The position numbers and the translations under genes were made by a program. A DNA stretch of 62,322 nt from Oscillospiraceae bacterium (GTDB lineage Bacteria; Bacillota; Clostridia; Oscillospirales; CAG-272): the NCBI GenBank assembly GCA_015064745.1, contig SVRR01000008.1, positions 1 through 62,322 of the forward strand, read 5' to 3'. Below the pieces are notes generated by a model. It worked only from the letters and a program-made list of their open reading frames with translations. It was not told where the DNA came from and did no database searches. Of this stretch, positions 34,217 through 42,814 are shown piece after piece. Positions within the stretch are counted from its first letter, which is position 1. Each line of letters begins with the position of its first letter.

Positions 34217-34645
34217 ATGGCACGATTCCCCTCAAACGAGGGCACGCCCTCCCGTCCCATCCCGTGGCGGCTCGTTCTCATCGTTTTATGCAACACCGTT
34301 CTCTTCTTCGGCATCTACGCATATTTCGTCATGGCACGCGGCGTCAATTTTCTGTTTTGGGTCTATTTGGGGATACTCTTGGCGGCGGCTCTTGGATATG
34401 TTCTGTATAATCGCGCCTTTTCGGATGCCTCATGCACCTACGAAACGCTCCCCTACGATTGGTCGCACGAGAAGAAAACAGAGTTTCTTTTGGCACGTGA
34501 CACGCGAAAGCAAAAGTCAAGGTGGCTCTTAGTTTTCATCTTTCCCCTCTCGCTTACTTTGATGTTTGACGTCATCTTTCTCTTTTTTGGCGACGCGCTT
34601 AACGCCCTCTTCACATCAATCGGCAAGGGGCTTGGCATATGGTAA
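34217..34645 (+). CDS. Small membrane protein next to rlmH
   Basis: A 142-residue protein with three predicted membrane segments: WRLVLIVLCNTVLFFGIYAY, FLFWVYLGILLAAALGYVLY and a C-terminal one around WLLVFIFPLSLTLMFDVIFL. A charged loop (SHEKKTEFLLARDTRKQKSR) separates the second and third. No family was recognised. AGAGG lies nine bases before the ATG. It starts 12 bases after typA and overlaps rlmH by seven bases, so it is expressed with them. Confidence 0.8.
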   Translation: MARFPSNEGTPSRPIPWRLVLIVLCNTVLFFGIYAYFVMARGVNFLFWVYLGILLAAALGYVLYNRAFSDASCTYETLPYDWSHEKKTEFLLARDTRKQKSRWLLVFIFPLSLTLMFDVIFLFFGDALNALFTSIGKGLGIW

Positions 34646-35115
34646 AATGTACGCTTATCACCCTCGGCGCTTTGAAGGAAGAATATCTTTCCCGCGCGGT
34701 CGAGGAGTATAAAAAAAGAATCTCGGGCTTTGCCGAGGTGACGGAGATCAATTTAAAGGACGAAAAACTCATCACCGAATCCCCTGCTGAGGTTGCGTCC
34801 GCGCTGGAAGCGGAGGCGGACAAGATCCTCGCAAAGATTCCCGAAGGCGCCTATACCGTCGCGCTCTGCGTGGAGGGAAAGGAGCATTCCTCGGAAGCCT
34901 TTGCCGAGCTGATCGGAGCCGCCTGCGACACGCAAGGCAAGCTTTGCTTTATCATCGGCTCGTCCTACGGGCTCTCTCCCCGCGTCAAGCAAAAAGCCGA
35001 CGCACGCATTTCCTTCTCCAAAATGACGTTTCCCCACGGGCTGATGCGCGCGATCCTCACCGAGCAGATCTATCGCGCCTTTACCATTTTGAAGGGAAAG
35101 AAATACCACAAATAA
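34639..35115 (+). CDS. rlmH: 23S rRNA pseudouridine-1915 N3-methyltransferase RlmH
   Basis: SPOUT-family methyltransferase modifying helix 69 of 23S rRNA. The 158 residues are full length. The SAM-binding trefoil knot is seen in CFIIGSSYGLSPRVKQKADA and SFSKMTFPHGLMRAILTEQI-YRAFTILKGKKYHK, the characteristic C-terminus. Its start overlaps the end of the upstream membrane-protein gene. Confidence 0.96.
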   Translation: MVKCTLITLGALKEEYLSRAVEEYKKRISGFAEVTEINLKDEKLITESPAEVASALEAEADKILAKIPEGAYTVALCVEGKEHSSEAFAELIGAACDTQGKLCFIIGSSYGLSPRVKQKADARISFSKMTFPHGLMRAILTEQIYRAFTILKGKKYHK

Positions 35116-35120
35116 ATCGA

Positions 35121-35153
35121 ACACCGCAGGAGAATATCCTGCGGTGTTTTTTG
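35121..35153 (+). terminator. Terminator of rlmH
   Basis: ACACCGCAGGA pairs with TCCTGCGGTGT, followed by TTTTTTG. It sits 6 bases after the rlmH stop; on the minus strand the T-run is poor. Confidence 0.9.
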
Positions 35154-35185
35154 CAAATAACTATTTACTTTCCGGCGGTTAAGCT

Positions 35186-38100
35186 TTATTCTGTACGCAA
35201 AGCTACAACAGGATCCTTCTTTGCCGCGCTCCGTGAGGGGATCAGACCCGAGAAGAGAGTCAGAACGACGCTGATGGCGATTAAAATGAGCGCCGCGGGA
35301 ACAGGGAGGATCGCTTTCAGGTTAGCAATATCTGTCAGCGCATACAAGATCAAATTGATCGGGATGCAAAGCAGATAGGTCACAAGAACGCCGAGCAGAC
35401 CCGACGCAAAGCCGATAATGACCGTCTCCGCGTTAAAGAGCTCCGAAACGTCTCTCTTCGAGGCGCCGATCGCACGCAAAATACCGATCTCCTTGGTGCG
35501 CTCCTGCACCGAGATGAGGGTAATGACACCGATCATGATGGAGGAAACGATAAGCGAGATCGCCACGAACGCAATCAAAACGTAGGTGATGGCGTTGATG
35601 ATGGTGGTGATGGAAGACATCATAATGCCGAGAAAATCGGTATAGGAGATCTTCTGTTCTTCTTTGACAGCCTCGTTGTAGCGCGCGATGGTCTCAACGA
35701 TAATATCCTTGTTTTCAAAGGAGGAGGCGTACAAATTGATTGTGGCGGGGCTATCAAGGTCAACGCTGCCGATCAAGCGCAGGTTTTCCTCATAGCTTGC
35801 CCCGGAAAATTCCGTGACCTCGTCGTAATAGAGGGCGCACTCCTCGGTGGTATAGCTCGGGGATTCCGCATCCAGCATCGCCGCAAGCTGTTCCGCGCTG
35901 AAGGCGGCGTAGCCGGCCTCGACCTGTTTCGCGATGGCATCCTTGATCTGCTCCTCTACGAGAGGACGAAGCATCTCGCGCAGCTCTTCAATGGTAAGCT
36001 CGGAAAGCTGTGCCGCAACCACGGCAGGATCAATATCCATCTGCTCGGCGATCGCCTCGCTGATCTGGGAAATGACCATATCCTTATCTTGCATTTGCGA
36101 GAGCACCATATTCACCTGCACGTCCAGCCCTCGCACGGGATCCGCCTGGGCTTTGAGCGCTTGGATCTTTAAATAGGCGCTTGCCTTTTCCTCGGTGTTA
36201 AGGTCTGCAAGATAGGCGCGCAATACGACTTCCTTTTCCGCATCGGAAAGCATGCCCATGCTGGATTTGAAGGGGAGTCCCGTCAAAACGTCTACCGTGG
36301 GGTTTGCGAGCTGTGCCTTGACTACGGGCGCATTTTTCGCCCCCTCAACGATATGCTCGGTCAAAAGATGGGTGTATCCGATCGCGCCCGACAGCATATT
36401 GACCTCCGCATCGGGATTCGGGCGGACAATGCCGACAACACGAAGCTCCATCGCACTCTCGTAGAGCATCTTCATCATGTTTTCGTTTCCGCTGATATCC
36501 ACGTAGAGCCCGTTGCTTTCGGTGTAGCGATCGTAGGGCATCACCGCGCGGAAGGTCATGGCGCAGATCTCCTCATACGTCCATTTTTTGCTGTCCGTAG
36601 CAACCTCTTTCCCCGAAGCCGCGGCATCGATAATGGCGTCGATCTCGGCACGGCTTAAAAGTCCGAGAGCGTATAGGGTCAGATCGTCCAGCTCGTTTTT
36701 CTCGTTCACCACAAGAACGATCTCGTTTTTGTCGTTCGGCCATGCGCCGTAGATAACGTCGTACTGCTCCTCCAGCATATCGTTGATGGGGTCGCCCGTG
36801 TCAAGTCCGGGAAGGAGCTCTTGCCACATCTGCATTCCCATCATAGAGCCCATCATCGCCGAGCTCATGGAGGATTGGGCACCGGACGCACCACCCTCGC
36901 TGCTGCCACTCATGCCGCCGCCCGCCTTGATCATAAAGTCACCGATCATTTCCATCATCAATTCGCCGGTATCGGATTTTATGATCTCGCCGTCTTGATT
37001 TTTAGTGTATATGATGGGGTTTATACCGTAGGTGTACTGAATGCCGCTGATGGCTTCCTTTAAAGGAGAATCCTCCTTCGCCATCTCCTCGGAAAGGTAC
37101 TGCTTGAAGGCGGCAAGATCGTTTTTGCTCATCTCAAGCTTTGCGAGCGCGTTGACCATCTCCGCAATCACGGGATCCTTGTATACGGCATCGGTATCGT
37201 GCTCGACGTCGCTTCCATGACTCATAAAGCTTTCCAGCATCGCCGACATATCAAGCGTTTGCGATTCCAGCGTCAAGGGATAGGCGGAAAGCGTGGTCTC
37301 CTGCACGTGACCGATATACGCGGTCGTTCCCTGCGAAACGGCAAGGATGAGCGCGATACCGATAATGCCGATGCTTCCTGCGAACGCCGTCAGCGTGGTA
37401 CGCCCCTTCTTGGTGAAAAGATTTTTGAGGGAAAGCATAAAGGAGGTGCCGAAGGACATGGAGGGCTTTTTCGTCTTTTTCGTTGCCTTCGTCTGTTGAA
37501 GAGCAGTGGTGTGCGCCTCCTCTTTCGCCGTTTCCTCCTCGGAAAGCGGGGCGGAATCCTCGACGAGCTTGCCGTCGATCATTCGAATGATGCGAGAGGA
37601 ATATTGTTCCGCCAGCTCGGGGTTATGCGTGACCATCACCACAAGGCGCTCCTCGGAGACCTTTTTGAGGATCTCCATGACCTGCACGCTGGTCTCGGTG
37701 TCAAGAGCACCCGTGGGTTCATCCGCAAGAATGATCTCCGGCTCGTTGACAAGGGCGCGCGCGATCGCCACGCGCTGCATTTGACCGCCCGACATTTCGC
37801 CGGGGCGCTTATTTAACTGATCGCCGAGTCCAACAGACTCTAACGCACGGATCGCCCGTTCACGGCGCTCCGCCTTGGACACGCCCGAAAGCGTAAGGGC
37901 AAGCTCCACGTTCTGCAAAACCGATTGGTGCGGAATGAGATTGTAGCTTTGGAAAACGAAGCCGACCGAATGATTACGGTAAGCGTCCCAATCTCTGTCC
38001 TTATATTCCTTGGTCGAGATGCCGTTGATGACAAGATCTCCCTCGGTGTAAGCATCAAGGCCGCCGATGATATTTAAAAGCGTCGTTTTACCGCATCCCG

Positions 38101-38218
38101 ATGGGCCGAGGATCGAAACGAATTCCGACCTGCGGAAGGAGAGATCGATGCCGCGAAGAGCGTGCACGAGTCCTGCTCCTGCCGGATAATCCTTTTTGAT
38201 GTTGATGAGTCTTAGCAT
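35186..38218 (-). CDS. Fused MacB-like ABC ATPase/permease
   Basis: A 1,010-residue single-chain ABC protein. Residues 1-230 are an ATPase: Walker A GPSGCGKT (38-45), signature MSGGQMQRVAIARAL, Walker B IILADEPTGALD. A membrane segment near 295 (TAFAGSIGIIGIALILAVSQ) leads to a very large extracytoplasmic domain (about 320-870), then three membrane segments and an FtsX/MacB-type end (VLTLFSGLIPSRSAAKKDP). This is the type VII ABC (mechanotransmission) topology. Inside the outer domain near residue 455 is a Gly/Ser/Met-rich stretch (SSMSSAMMGSMMGMQMW). No two-component system or other transporter gene is adjacent. The substrate is unknown; peptide or antimicrobial export is common in the family. 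The ATG at 38218 follows GAAGGG. Confidence 0.88.
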   Translation of the reverse strand: MLRLINIKKDYPAGAGLVHALRGIDLSFRRSEFVSILGPSGCGKTTLLNIIGGLDAYTEGDLVINGISTKEYKDRDWDAYRNHSVGFVFQSYNLIPHQSVLQNVELALTLSGVSKAERRERAIRALESVGLGDQLNKRPGEMSGGQMQRVAIARALVNEPEIILADEPTGALDTETSVQVMEILKKVSEERLVVMVTHNPELAEQYSSRIIRMIDGKLVEDSAPLSEEETAKEEAHTTALQQTKATKKTKKPSMSFGTSFMLSLKNLFTKKGRTTLTAFAGSIGIIGIALILAVSQGTTAYIGHVQETTLSAYPLTLESQTLDMSAMLESFMSHGSDVEHDTDAVYKDPVIAEMVNALAKLEMSKNDLAAFKQYLSEEMAKEDSPLKEAISGIQYTYGINPIIYTKNQDGEIIKSDTGELMMEMIGDFMIKAGGGMSGSSEGGASGAQSSMSSAMMGSMMGMQMWQELLPGLDTGDPINDMLEEQYDVIYGAWPNDKNEIVLVVNEKNELDDLTLYALGLLSRAEIDAIIDAAASGKEVATDSKKWTYEEICAMTFRAVMPYDRYTESNGLYVDISGNENMMKMLYESAMELRVVGIVRPNPDAEVNMLSGAIGYTHLLTEHIVEGAKNAPVVKAQLANPTVDVLTGLPFKSSMGMLSDAEKEVVLRAYLADLNTEEKASAYLKIQALKAQADPVRGLDVQVNMVLSQMQDKDMVISQISEAIAEQMDIDPAVVAAQLSELTIEELREMLRPLVEEQIKDAIAKQVEAGYAAFSAEQLAAMLDAESPSYTTEECALYYDEVTEFSGASYEENLRLIGSVDLDSPATINLYASSFENKDIIVETIARYNEAVKEEQKISYTDFLGIMMSSITTIINAITYVLIAFVAISLIVSSIMIGVITLISVQERTKEIGILRAIGASKRDVSELFNAETVIIGFASGLLGVLVTYLLCIPINLILYALTDIANLKAILPVPAALILIAISVVLTLFSGLIPSRSAAKKDPVVALRTE

Positions 38219-38310
38219 GGTTTTCCCTTCTTCTTTTTGCACTTGTTTTACCTTATGATTATATAGCATATAAGTGCAAATATAATGGTTCTTATGTGAA
38301 AATTTTGTGG

Positions 38311-38850
38311 TTAATATGCTTTGTGCGCCTTCTTGTACGATTTAATGTAACGGAAGGTTTCCTTTTCGCCCTTTTCCGACAGCATGCGGAGCCATTCTTC
38401 CAAAAGATCGGAGGTGGCGGGGTGAATGCTTCTTCTGTCCTTGCCGCGCATAAAATATTCGATGGGATGGGTGTCCTTATAATTCTTTCCTTGGTAGATC
38501 TTGCTCGCCGCCACACGGTCACAAAACATTTCAATGACGAAGCGAAGAGGCATCTTCACAGGCTCATAACGCTTGGAGACGGGATTGATGTCCACCCAAT
38601 ATTCAAAATGATGGCGATTTCTGCCCTTGTGATGCATCCAAGCGAGGGAATAGCCGTTTTTCTCTCTTTCTCCTTCATTGGGACTGCGCGTACCGAGATA
38701 GTATTTCGCGCCGGCAAAAAATTCGGTCGGCGTGTATTTGGAAAGATCGTGAAAAAGCCCCTGCCATCCGATACCCGCGCGGAAGCAATGGGCAATAACG
38801 CGGTGGCGGTGTCGGGTAATGGTGATAAAATGGCGAATCGGATGTGGCAT
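38311..38850 (-). CDS. DUF5662 family protein
   Basis: A 179-residue soluble protein matching the DUF5662 pattern: HRHRVIAHCFRAGIGWQGLF then HDLSKYTPTEF, SLAWMHHKGRNRHHFEYW and a late MCR/FCDRVAASKIYQ region. The many ordered histidines and HD suggest metal-dependent phosphohydrolase-like chemistry, but no activity is established to my knowledge. It starts three bases after the stop of the YgjP-like gene, so the two are an operon. Confidence 0.8.
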   Translation of the reverse strand: MPHPIRHFITITRHRHRVIAHCFRAGIGWQGLFHDLSKYTPTEFFAGAKYYLGTRSPNEGEREKNGYSLAWMHHKGRNRHHFEYWVDINPVSKRYEPVKMPLRFVIEMFCDRVAASKIYQGKNYKDTHPIEYFMRGKDRRSIHPATSDLLEEWLRMLSEKGEKETFRYIKSYKKAHKAY

Positions 38851-38853
38851 GCT

Positions 38854-39582
38854 TTATCCCTTTCTTTGGTGTCTTTTCATTAGGTGCTCGCGCTTTAAGC
38901 GTGAAAGCGCACCGAGCTCCTCTCGGTGCTTCGGATAGAGGTTGTCAAGCGTCTTATAAAAATCCTTGCCGTGCCCGTGCACAAAAAAATGCACGTATTC
39001 ATGCGCGACAATACCGTCAACGGTTTCGATGGGCATTTCCGCAAGGGTCGCAGAGAAGGTCAGGCGTCTTCGCCGCCAGTTGCAGGTCGCCCATACAGAT
39101 TTCAAAGGGCGCACACAGATGCTTTCGGCACATCCCGCATAATAGGGATTTTGCTTTTCGAATGCAGCGCATCGTTCCGCGATAACGGGGTAAAACGAAA
39201 GTGCGGACGCGCGCAAAAATGCATCCGTCACATCCATATCATCGGACGGACGGAACAGCGTCGCCGTGTCCTCGGAAAAGGAGAGCGACAGGGTGCCGGG
39301 AGCAAGCGACAGACGATAGGGCTTTCCAAGGAAAAAGACGGTGTCTCCTTCGGCGATCGGCATAGCTTCAAGCTCTTCTTTGATCTTTTCCTGCGCCGCA
39401 CGAATGCGAGGGGCATGGGCGGCAACAAAATCGCTGATCCGCTTCGCGGGGGTATGCGGCGGTGCCGAAACACAGACGCTACCATCGCGACACACGCGCA
39501 GATTGATGTTTTTCACCTTTTTTTCTTCAAAAAAGTAAGAAAGCCGCTCTCCGTCTCTTAAAATATATCTGCTTTGTACCAT
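38854..39582 (-). CDS. YgjP-like (DUF45) zinc metallopeptidase
   Basis: A 242-residue protein of the YgjP/SprT-like M48-type family. The zinc site appears as GIVAHEYVHFFVHGHGKDFY, giving HEYVH and a downstream His in the spacing used by the family, followed by YPKHREELGALSRLKR. The N-terminal half is the family beta domain (INLRVCRDGSVCVSAPP). AGGAGG lies eight bases before the ATG. Expressed from its own promoter ahead of DUF5662. Physiological substrate is unknown. Confidence 0.85.
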   Translation of the reverse strand: MVQSRYILRDGERLSYFFEEKKVKNINLRVCRDGSVCVSAPPHTPAKRISDFVAAHAPRIRAAQEKIKEELEAMPIAEGDTVFFLGKPYRLSLAPGTLSLSFSEDTATLFRPSDDMDVTDAFLRASALSFYPVIAERCAAFEKQNPYYAGCAESICVRPLKSVWATCNWRRRRLTFSATLAEMPIETVDGIVAHEYVHFFVHGHGKDFYKTLDNLYPKHREELGALSRLKREHLMKRHQRKG

Positions 39583-39613
39583 AAAGTCGCCTCCTCACTT
39601 TTTATTGCACTCT

Positions 39614-39642
39614 ATTATAGCCTTTTTTTGTTCTTTTTTCAA
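39614..39642 (-). promoter_or_regulatory. Promoter of the YgjP-like/DUF5662 operon
   Basis: Minus-strand TTGAAA (39637-39642) and TATAAT (39614-39619), spacer 17. Confidence 0.7.
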
Positions 39643-39682
39643 TAGAAAAACGTCGCTTTTTATATTTTTTTCATTTTTTATA

Positions 39683-39711
39683 TTGACAAAGCCCCAACTG
39701 TGTGCTATAAT
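39683..39711 (+). promoter_or_regulatory. Promoter of the glycine riboswitch transcript
   Basis: TTGACA (39683-39688) and TATAAT (39706-39711), spacer 17, both consensus. Start of transcription near 39718. Confidence 0.85.
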
Positions 39712-39724
39712 GTTCGAGTATTGA

Positions 39725-39870
39725 AAAAGTCAACCTCGTTGAGGTCGTCGGAAGGACTTGCGGTGTCCGACCGAGGCGTAGAGGTCTTTGGAGAATCCCG
39801 CGATGAACGGGTGCCGAAGGTGCAAGGCGAATTCGCCGAATCTCTCAGGCAAAAGGACAAAGGAAGCTTT
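39725..39870 (+). promoter_or_regulatory. Glycine riboswitch, single aptamer
   Basis: The conserved glycine-aptamer core is present: CTTTGGAGAATCCCG at 39786, GTGCCGAAGGTGCAAG at 39811, and CTCTCAGGCAAAAGGACAAA at 39842, with P1 formed by CTTTG (39786-39790) and CAAAG (39858-39862). Only one core is found. The 60 bases before it hold two hairpins (ACCTC/GAGGT and GTCGGA/TCCGAC) and no second core, so this may be a singlet with a partial 'ghost' partner. It precedes a terminator and an AGCS symporter, a known target of this riboswitch class. Confidence 0.93.
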
Positions 39871-39901
39871 TTTTCACCTCTTTGTACCTTTTTCTTTAAA
39901 G

Positions 39902-39930
39902 CCACCGATTTTTTCGGTGGTTTTTGTTTT
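39902..39930 (+). terminator. Riboswitch-controlled terminator
   Basis: CCACCGA (39902-39908) pairs with TCGGTGG (39914-39920), followed by TTTTTGTTTT. It is positioned between aptamer and gene, so glycine probably switches readthrough. Confidence 0.88.
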
Positions 39931-39991
39931 GGAATACGCAAATATTTTCTCCGCGTTATCCCTCTTTTTCAAAACAGAAAGGAAAAAAATC

Positions 39992-41425
39992 ATGGAACAG
40001 TTTCTTCTCAACATTGTAGCGACCGCAAACAGCTACATCTCGAACTACGTTTTGCTCGTTCTTCTCGTCGGCGTCGGTGTTTTCTACTCCGTAAAGACCC
40101 GCTTCGTGCAGGTGCGCTGCTTCGGCGAGGGCTGGCGCCGCGTGTTCGCCAAGAACAAAAAGGGCGGCAACGGTCTTTCCACCTTCCAAGCACTCACCAC
40201 GGCAATTGCCGCACAGGTCGGTACGGGTAACATTGTCGGTGCCTGCGGTGCCATTCTGCTCGGCGGTCCCGGTGCTATTTTCTGGATGTGGATCATCGCA
40301 TTCCTCGGTATGGCAACCATCTACGCTGAGGCTGTCCTCGCGCAAGAAACTCGCCAAATCGACGGCGACGGCAACATTCACGGCGGTCCCGTTTACTACA
40401 TCAAGCGTGCTTTCAAAGGCAAGCTCGGCAAGTTTTTAGCCGGCTTCTTTGCCGTTGCCGCAATCATCGCGCTCGGCTTTATCGGATCGATGGTACAGTC
40501 GAACTCCATCGCGGAATCCATCAGCAGCATCACGGGCGCGCCCGAATACGGCTGGATCGTCGGCATCGTGCTCGTGCTTCTCGCGGGCTTTATCTTCCTC
40601 GGCGGTATCAAGAGAATTGCCGCCGTGACCGAAAAGATGGTTCCCTTTATGGCGATCCTTTATCTCCTTGGCGGTCTCTTCGTTATCTGTGTGAACATCA
40701 CCAATCTCCCCACGGCATTCGGCGCCATCTTTAAGTACGCCTTTATGCCCCAAGCCATCATCGGCGGCTCGATCGGCTATGCCCTTAAGGAAGCCATCAG
40801 CCAGGGTGCAAAGAGAGGTCTCTTCTCCAACGAAGCAGGTATGGGTTCTACCCCCCACGCACACGCCATGGCTGACGTTGAGAAGCCCCACGATCAGGGT
40901 GTTGCCGCAATGGTAGGTGTGTTCATCGATACCTTCGTCGTGCTCACCATGACCGCACTTGTCGTTATCATTTCTCTCTACTGCGGCGACGGTCCTCTTG
41001 CCAACGCATACGACCCCTCGGTCAAGCAATTCTTTGGTGATATTGCCATTGCAAAGACCAACATGGCACAGCTTTCCTTCGCTGCCGCCTTTGCCAAGAT
41101 CTTCGGTGAAGCAGGCTATACCATCGGTAACATCTTCGTTGCCGTTTGCCTCTTCTTCTTCGCCTTCTCCACCGTCATCGGCTGGAACTTCTTTGGTAAG
41201 GTCAACGTTGAATACCTCTTCGGCAAGATCGGCGTAAAGATCTACTCCGTCATCGCTCTGGTCTTTATCTTCCTCGGCACGCTCACCTCGAACGACCTCG
41301 TTTGGGAGCTGACCGACTTCGTCAACTACCTGATGGTTCTTCCCAACGCCTTGGCGCTCCTCGCGCTTTCCGCAATGGTCGTTTCGGCTGTGAAGACAGC
41401 AAAGAAGAACAATCCGCTTAAGTAA
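39992..41425 (+). CDS. Alanine/glycine:cation symporter (AGCS family)
   Basis: Sodium-coupled small amino acid transporter, 477 residues with about eleven membrane segments. Family signatures include GNGLSTFQALTTAIAAQVGT-GNIVGACGAI, FWMWIIAFLGMATIYAEAVL, GLFSNEAGMGSTPHAHA and the late NFFGKVNVEYLFG. The ATG at 39992 has AAAGGA about nine bases before it; longer frames run into the riboswitch. Glycine is the likely regulatory ligand and probably a substrate, used either for uptake as nutrient or to relieve excess. Confidence 0.93.
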   Translation: MEQFLLNIVATANSYISNYVLLVLLVGVGVFYSVKTRFVQVRCFGEGWRRVFAKNKKGGNGLSTFQALTTAIAAQVGTGNIVGACGAILLGGPGAIFWMWIIAFLGMATIYAEAVLAQETRQIDGDGNIHGGPVYYIKRAFKGKLGKFLAGFFAVAAIIALGFIGSMVQSNSIAESISSITGAPEYGWIVGIVLVLLAGFIFLGGIKRIAAVTEKMVPFMAILYLLGGLFVICVNITNLPTAFGAIFKYAFMPQAIIGGSIGYALKEAISQGAKRGLFSNEAGMGSTPHAHAMADVEKPHDQGVAAMVGVFIDTFVVLTMTALVVIISLYCGDGPLANAYDPSVKQFFGDIAIAKTNMAQLSFAAAFAKIFGEAGYTIGNIFVAVCLFFFAFSTVIGWNFFGKVNVEYLFGKIGVKIYSVIALVFIFLGTLTSNDLVWELTDFVNYLMVLPNALALLALSAMVVSAVKTAKKNNPLK

Positions 41426-41438
41426 TTTATCCGTTTAA

Positions 41439-41473
41439 AAAGCACCCGACAGCCATGCTGTCGGGTGCTTTGC
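41439..41473. terminator. Bidirectional terminator, AGCS and dnaJ
   Basis: AAAGCACCCGACAGC (41439-41453) and GCTGTCGGGTGCTTT (41457-41471) are perfectly complementary, followed by T-rich sequence. It separates the convergent AGCS gene and heat-shock operon. Confidence 0.92.
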
Positions 41474-41475
41474 TT

Positions 41476-42618
41476 TTACTTTTTGAAGATCTTTTTGAGA
41501 AAGCCCGATTTCTTTTCGTTGTTCTTCTCGCCGCAGGACTCGGCAAACTCGCGAAGCTCTTGCTTTTGCTTGTCGCTTAAATTCTTCGGCACTTCGATCG
41601 TCACGGTAATGATGAGGTCGCCTCTGCGCTTGGTATTGACGTTGGGCATACCCTTGCCGCGCAGGGTGAAGGAGGTGCCGTACTGCGTTCCCTCGGGAAT
41701 GGTGTACTTTTGCTTGCCTTCCAGCGTAGGAATGTCGATCTCGGCACCAAGTGCCGCCTCGGTGAAGGTGACGGGCACCTCGCAGAAGATATGATCGCCC
41801 TCGCGCTCAAAGAAGGCGTGACGGCGTACCGTAACCTCAACCACGAGGTCACCGTTCTGACCGCCGTTTCTGCCGACGTCACCCTTGCCGCGAAGCACGA
41901 TGCGGTTGCCGCTGTCCACGCCTGCGGGGATAGAAACGGAAAGCTTCTTCTCCACACGCACGTAACCCTTGCCGCTGCAATTGTCGCAGGGGGTTTTCAC
42001 CGTTTTGCCGCGTCCGCGGCAGCCGGGACAGGTCGTTGTCGACTGCATCATACCGAAGGGCGTACGCTGATTCACGGTCACCTGACCCGAGCCGTGACAC
42101 TGCGAGCAGGTCTCAGCCTCCGTGCCCTTTGCCGCCCCCGAGCCGTGACAGTCGGGGCATTCCTCGATCACACGGTAGGTAATATCGCGCTTAACGCCCT
42201 CAACCGCCTCTTCAAAGGCAAGCGTCACGCGGGTATAAATATCGTCGCCGTCCACGGCACGGGAACGTCTGCCGCCCCCACCGCCAAAGCCGCCAAAGCC
42301 ACCGCCGCCTCCGCCGAAAAAGGAGGAGAAGATGTCGCCGAAATCAAAGCCCGCGCCGCCGAAGCCACCTCCGCCCGCTCCCATGGAGGGATCGAATGCC
42401 GCGTGACCGAATTGGTCGTACTTTGCGCGCTTTTCACTGTTTGAGAGCACCTCGTGTGCCTCGTTGATCTCCTTGAACTTTTCCTCGGCTTCCTTATTGT
42501 CGGGGTTGACGTCGGGGTGATATTTTCTCGCAAGTGCTCGGTACGCCTTTTTAATATCGGCAGTCGTCGCGTCACGCGCGACGCCCAGCACCTCGTAATA
42601 ATCTCGTTTTTCCGCCAT
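41476..42618 (-). CDS. dnaJ: Chaperone DnaJ (Hsp40)
   Basis: Class A J-protein that stimulates DnaK and binds unfolded clients. The 380 residues have a J domain with HPD at 34-36, a Gly/Phe-rich linker ([20 protein letters not shown]), four CxxCxGxG zinc motifs ([32 protein letters not shown]) and the C-terminal substrate domains. AAAGGAAAC lies upstream of the ATG. It is the last gene of the operon; 196 bases separate it from dnaK. Confidence 0.98.
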   Translation of the reverse strand: MAEKRDYYEVLGVARDATTADIKKAYRALARKYHPDVNPDNKEAEEKFKEINEAHEVLSNSEKRAKYDQFGHAAFDPSMGAGGGGFGGAGFDFGDIFSSFFGGGGGGFGGFGGGGGRRSRAVDGDDIYTRVTLAFEEAVEGVKRDITYRVIEECPDCHGSGAAKGTEAETCSQCHGSGQVTVNQRTPFGMMQSTTTCPGCRGRGKTVKTPCDNCSGKGYVRVEKKLSVSIPAGVDSGNRIVLRGKGDVGRNGGQNGDLVVEVTVRRHAFFEREGDHIFCEVPVTFTEAALGAEIDIPTLEGKQKYTIPEGTQYGTSFTLRGKGMPNVNTKRRGDLIITVTIEVPKNLSDKQKQELREFAESCGEKNNEKKSGFLKKIFKK

Positions 42619-42814
42619 GGTTGTCTCGTTTCCTTTTTAGCCAAGCATAACCTGGATCAAACCCATATCAGGGGGGAGAGCCGTGATATGCTTCGCTTAA
42701 AATTCTTGTAAAAAATATCGAGAAACAGGGAGCGTCCTTCCCCTTTTGGAAAGAGGAAGGAAAACCGCACCCTGCTTTTAGCGTATGCACGCCCCTTTTG
42801 GGAGTCTATGCATC
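42619..42814 (-). other. dnaK-dnaJ intergenic region with hairpins
   Basis: No gene. On the minus strand, GCAGGGTGCGG...CTTCC faces GGAAGGACGC...CCCTGT, a bulged hairpin followed by TTTCTC, possibly a partial terminator. Nearer dnaJ, AAGCATATCA could pair either with TGATATG or with TATGCTT, two mutually exclusive structures just before the dnaJ ribosome binding site. Confidence 0.45.

Noticed and set aside
38219-38310. Promoter for the ABC exporter
   Set aside because: A TATAAT is present near 38258 on the minus strand, but no acceptable -35 lies at the right distance, so it is not listed.
39725-39790. First aptamer of a tandem glycine riboswitch
   Set aside because: The conserved GGAGA, CCGAAGG and CTCTCAGGCAAAAGGAC words occur only once, so only one complete aptamer can be claimed.
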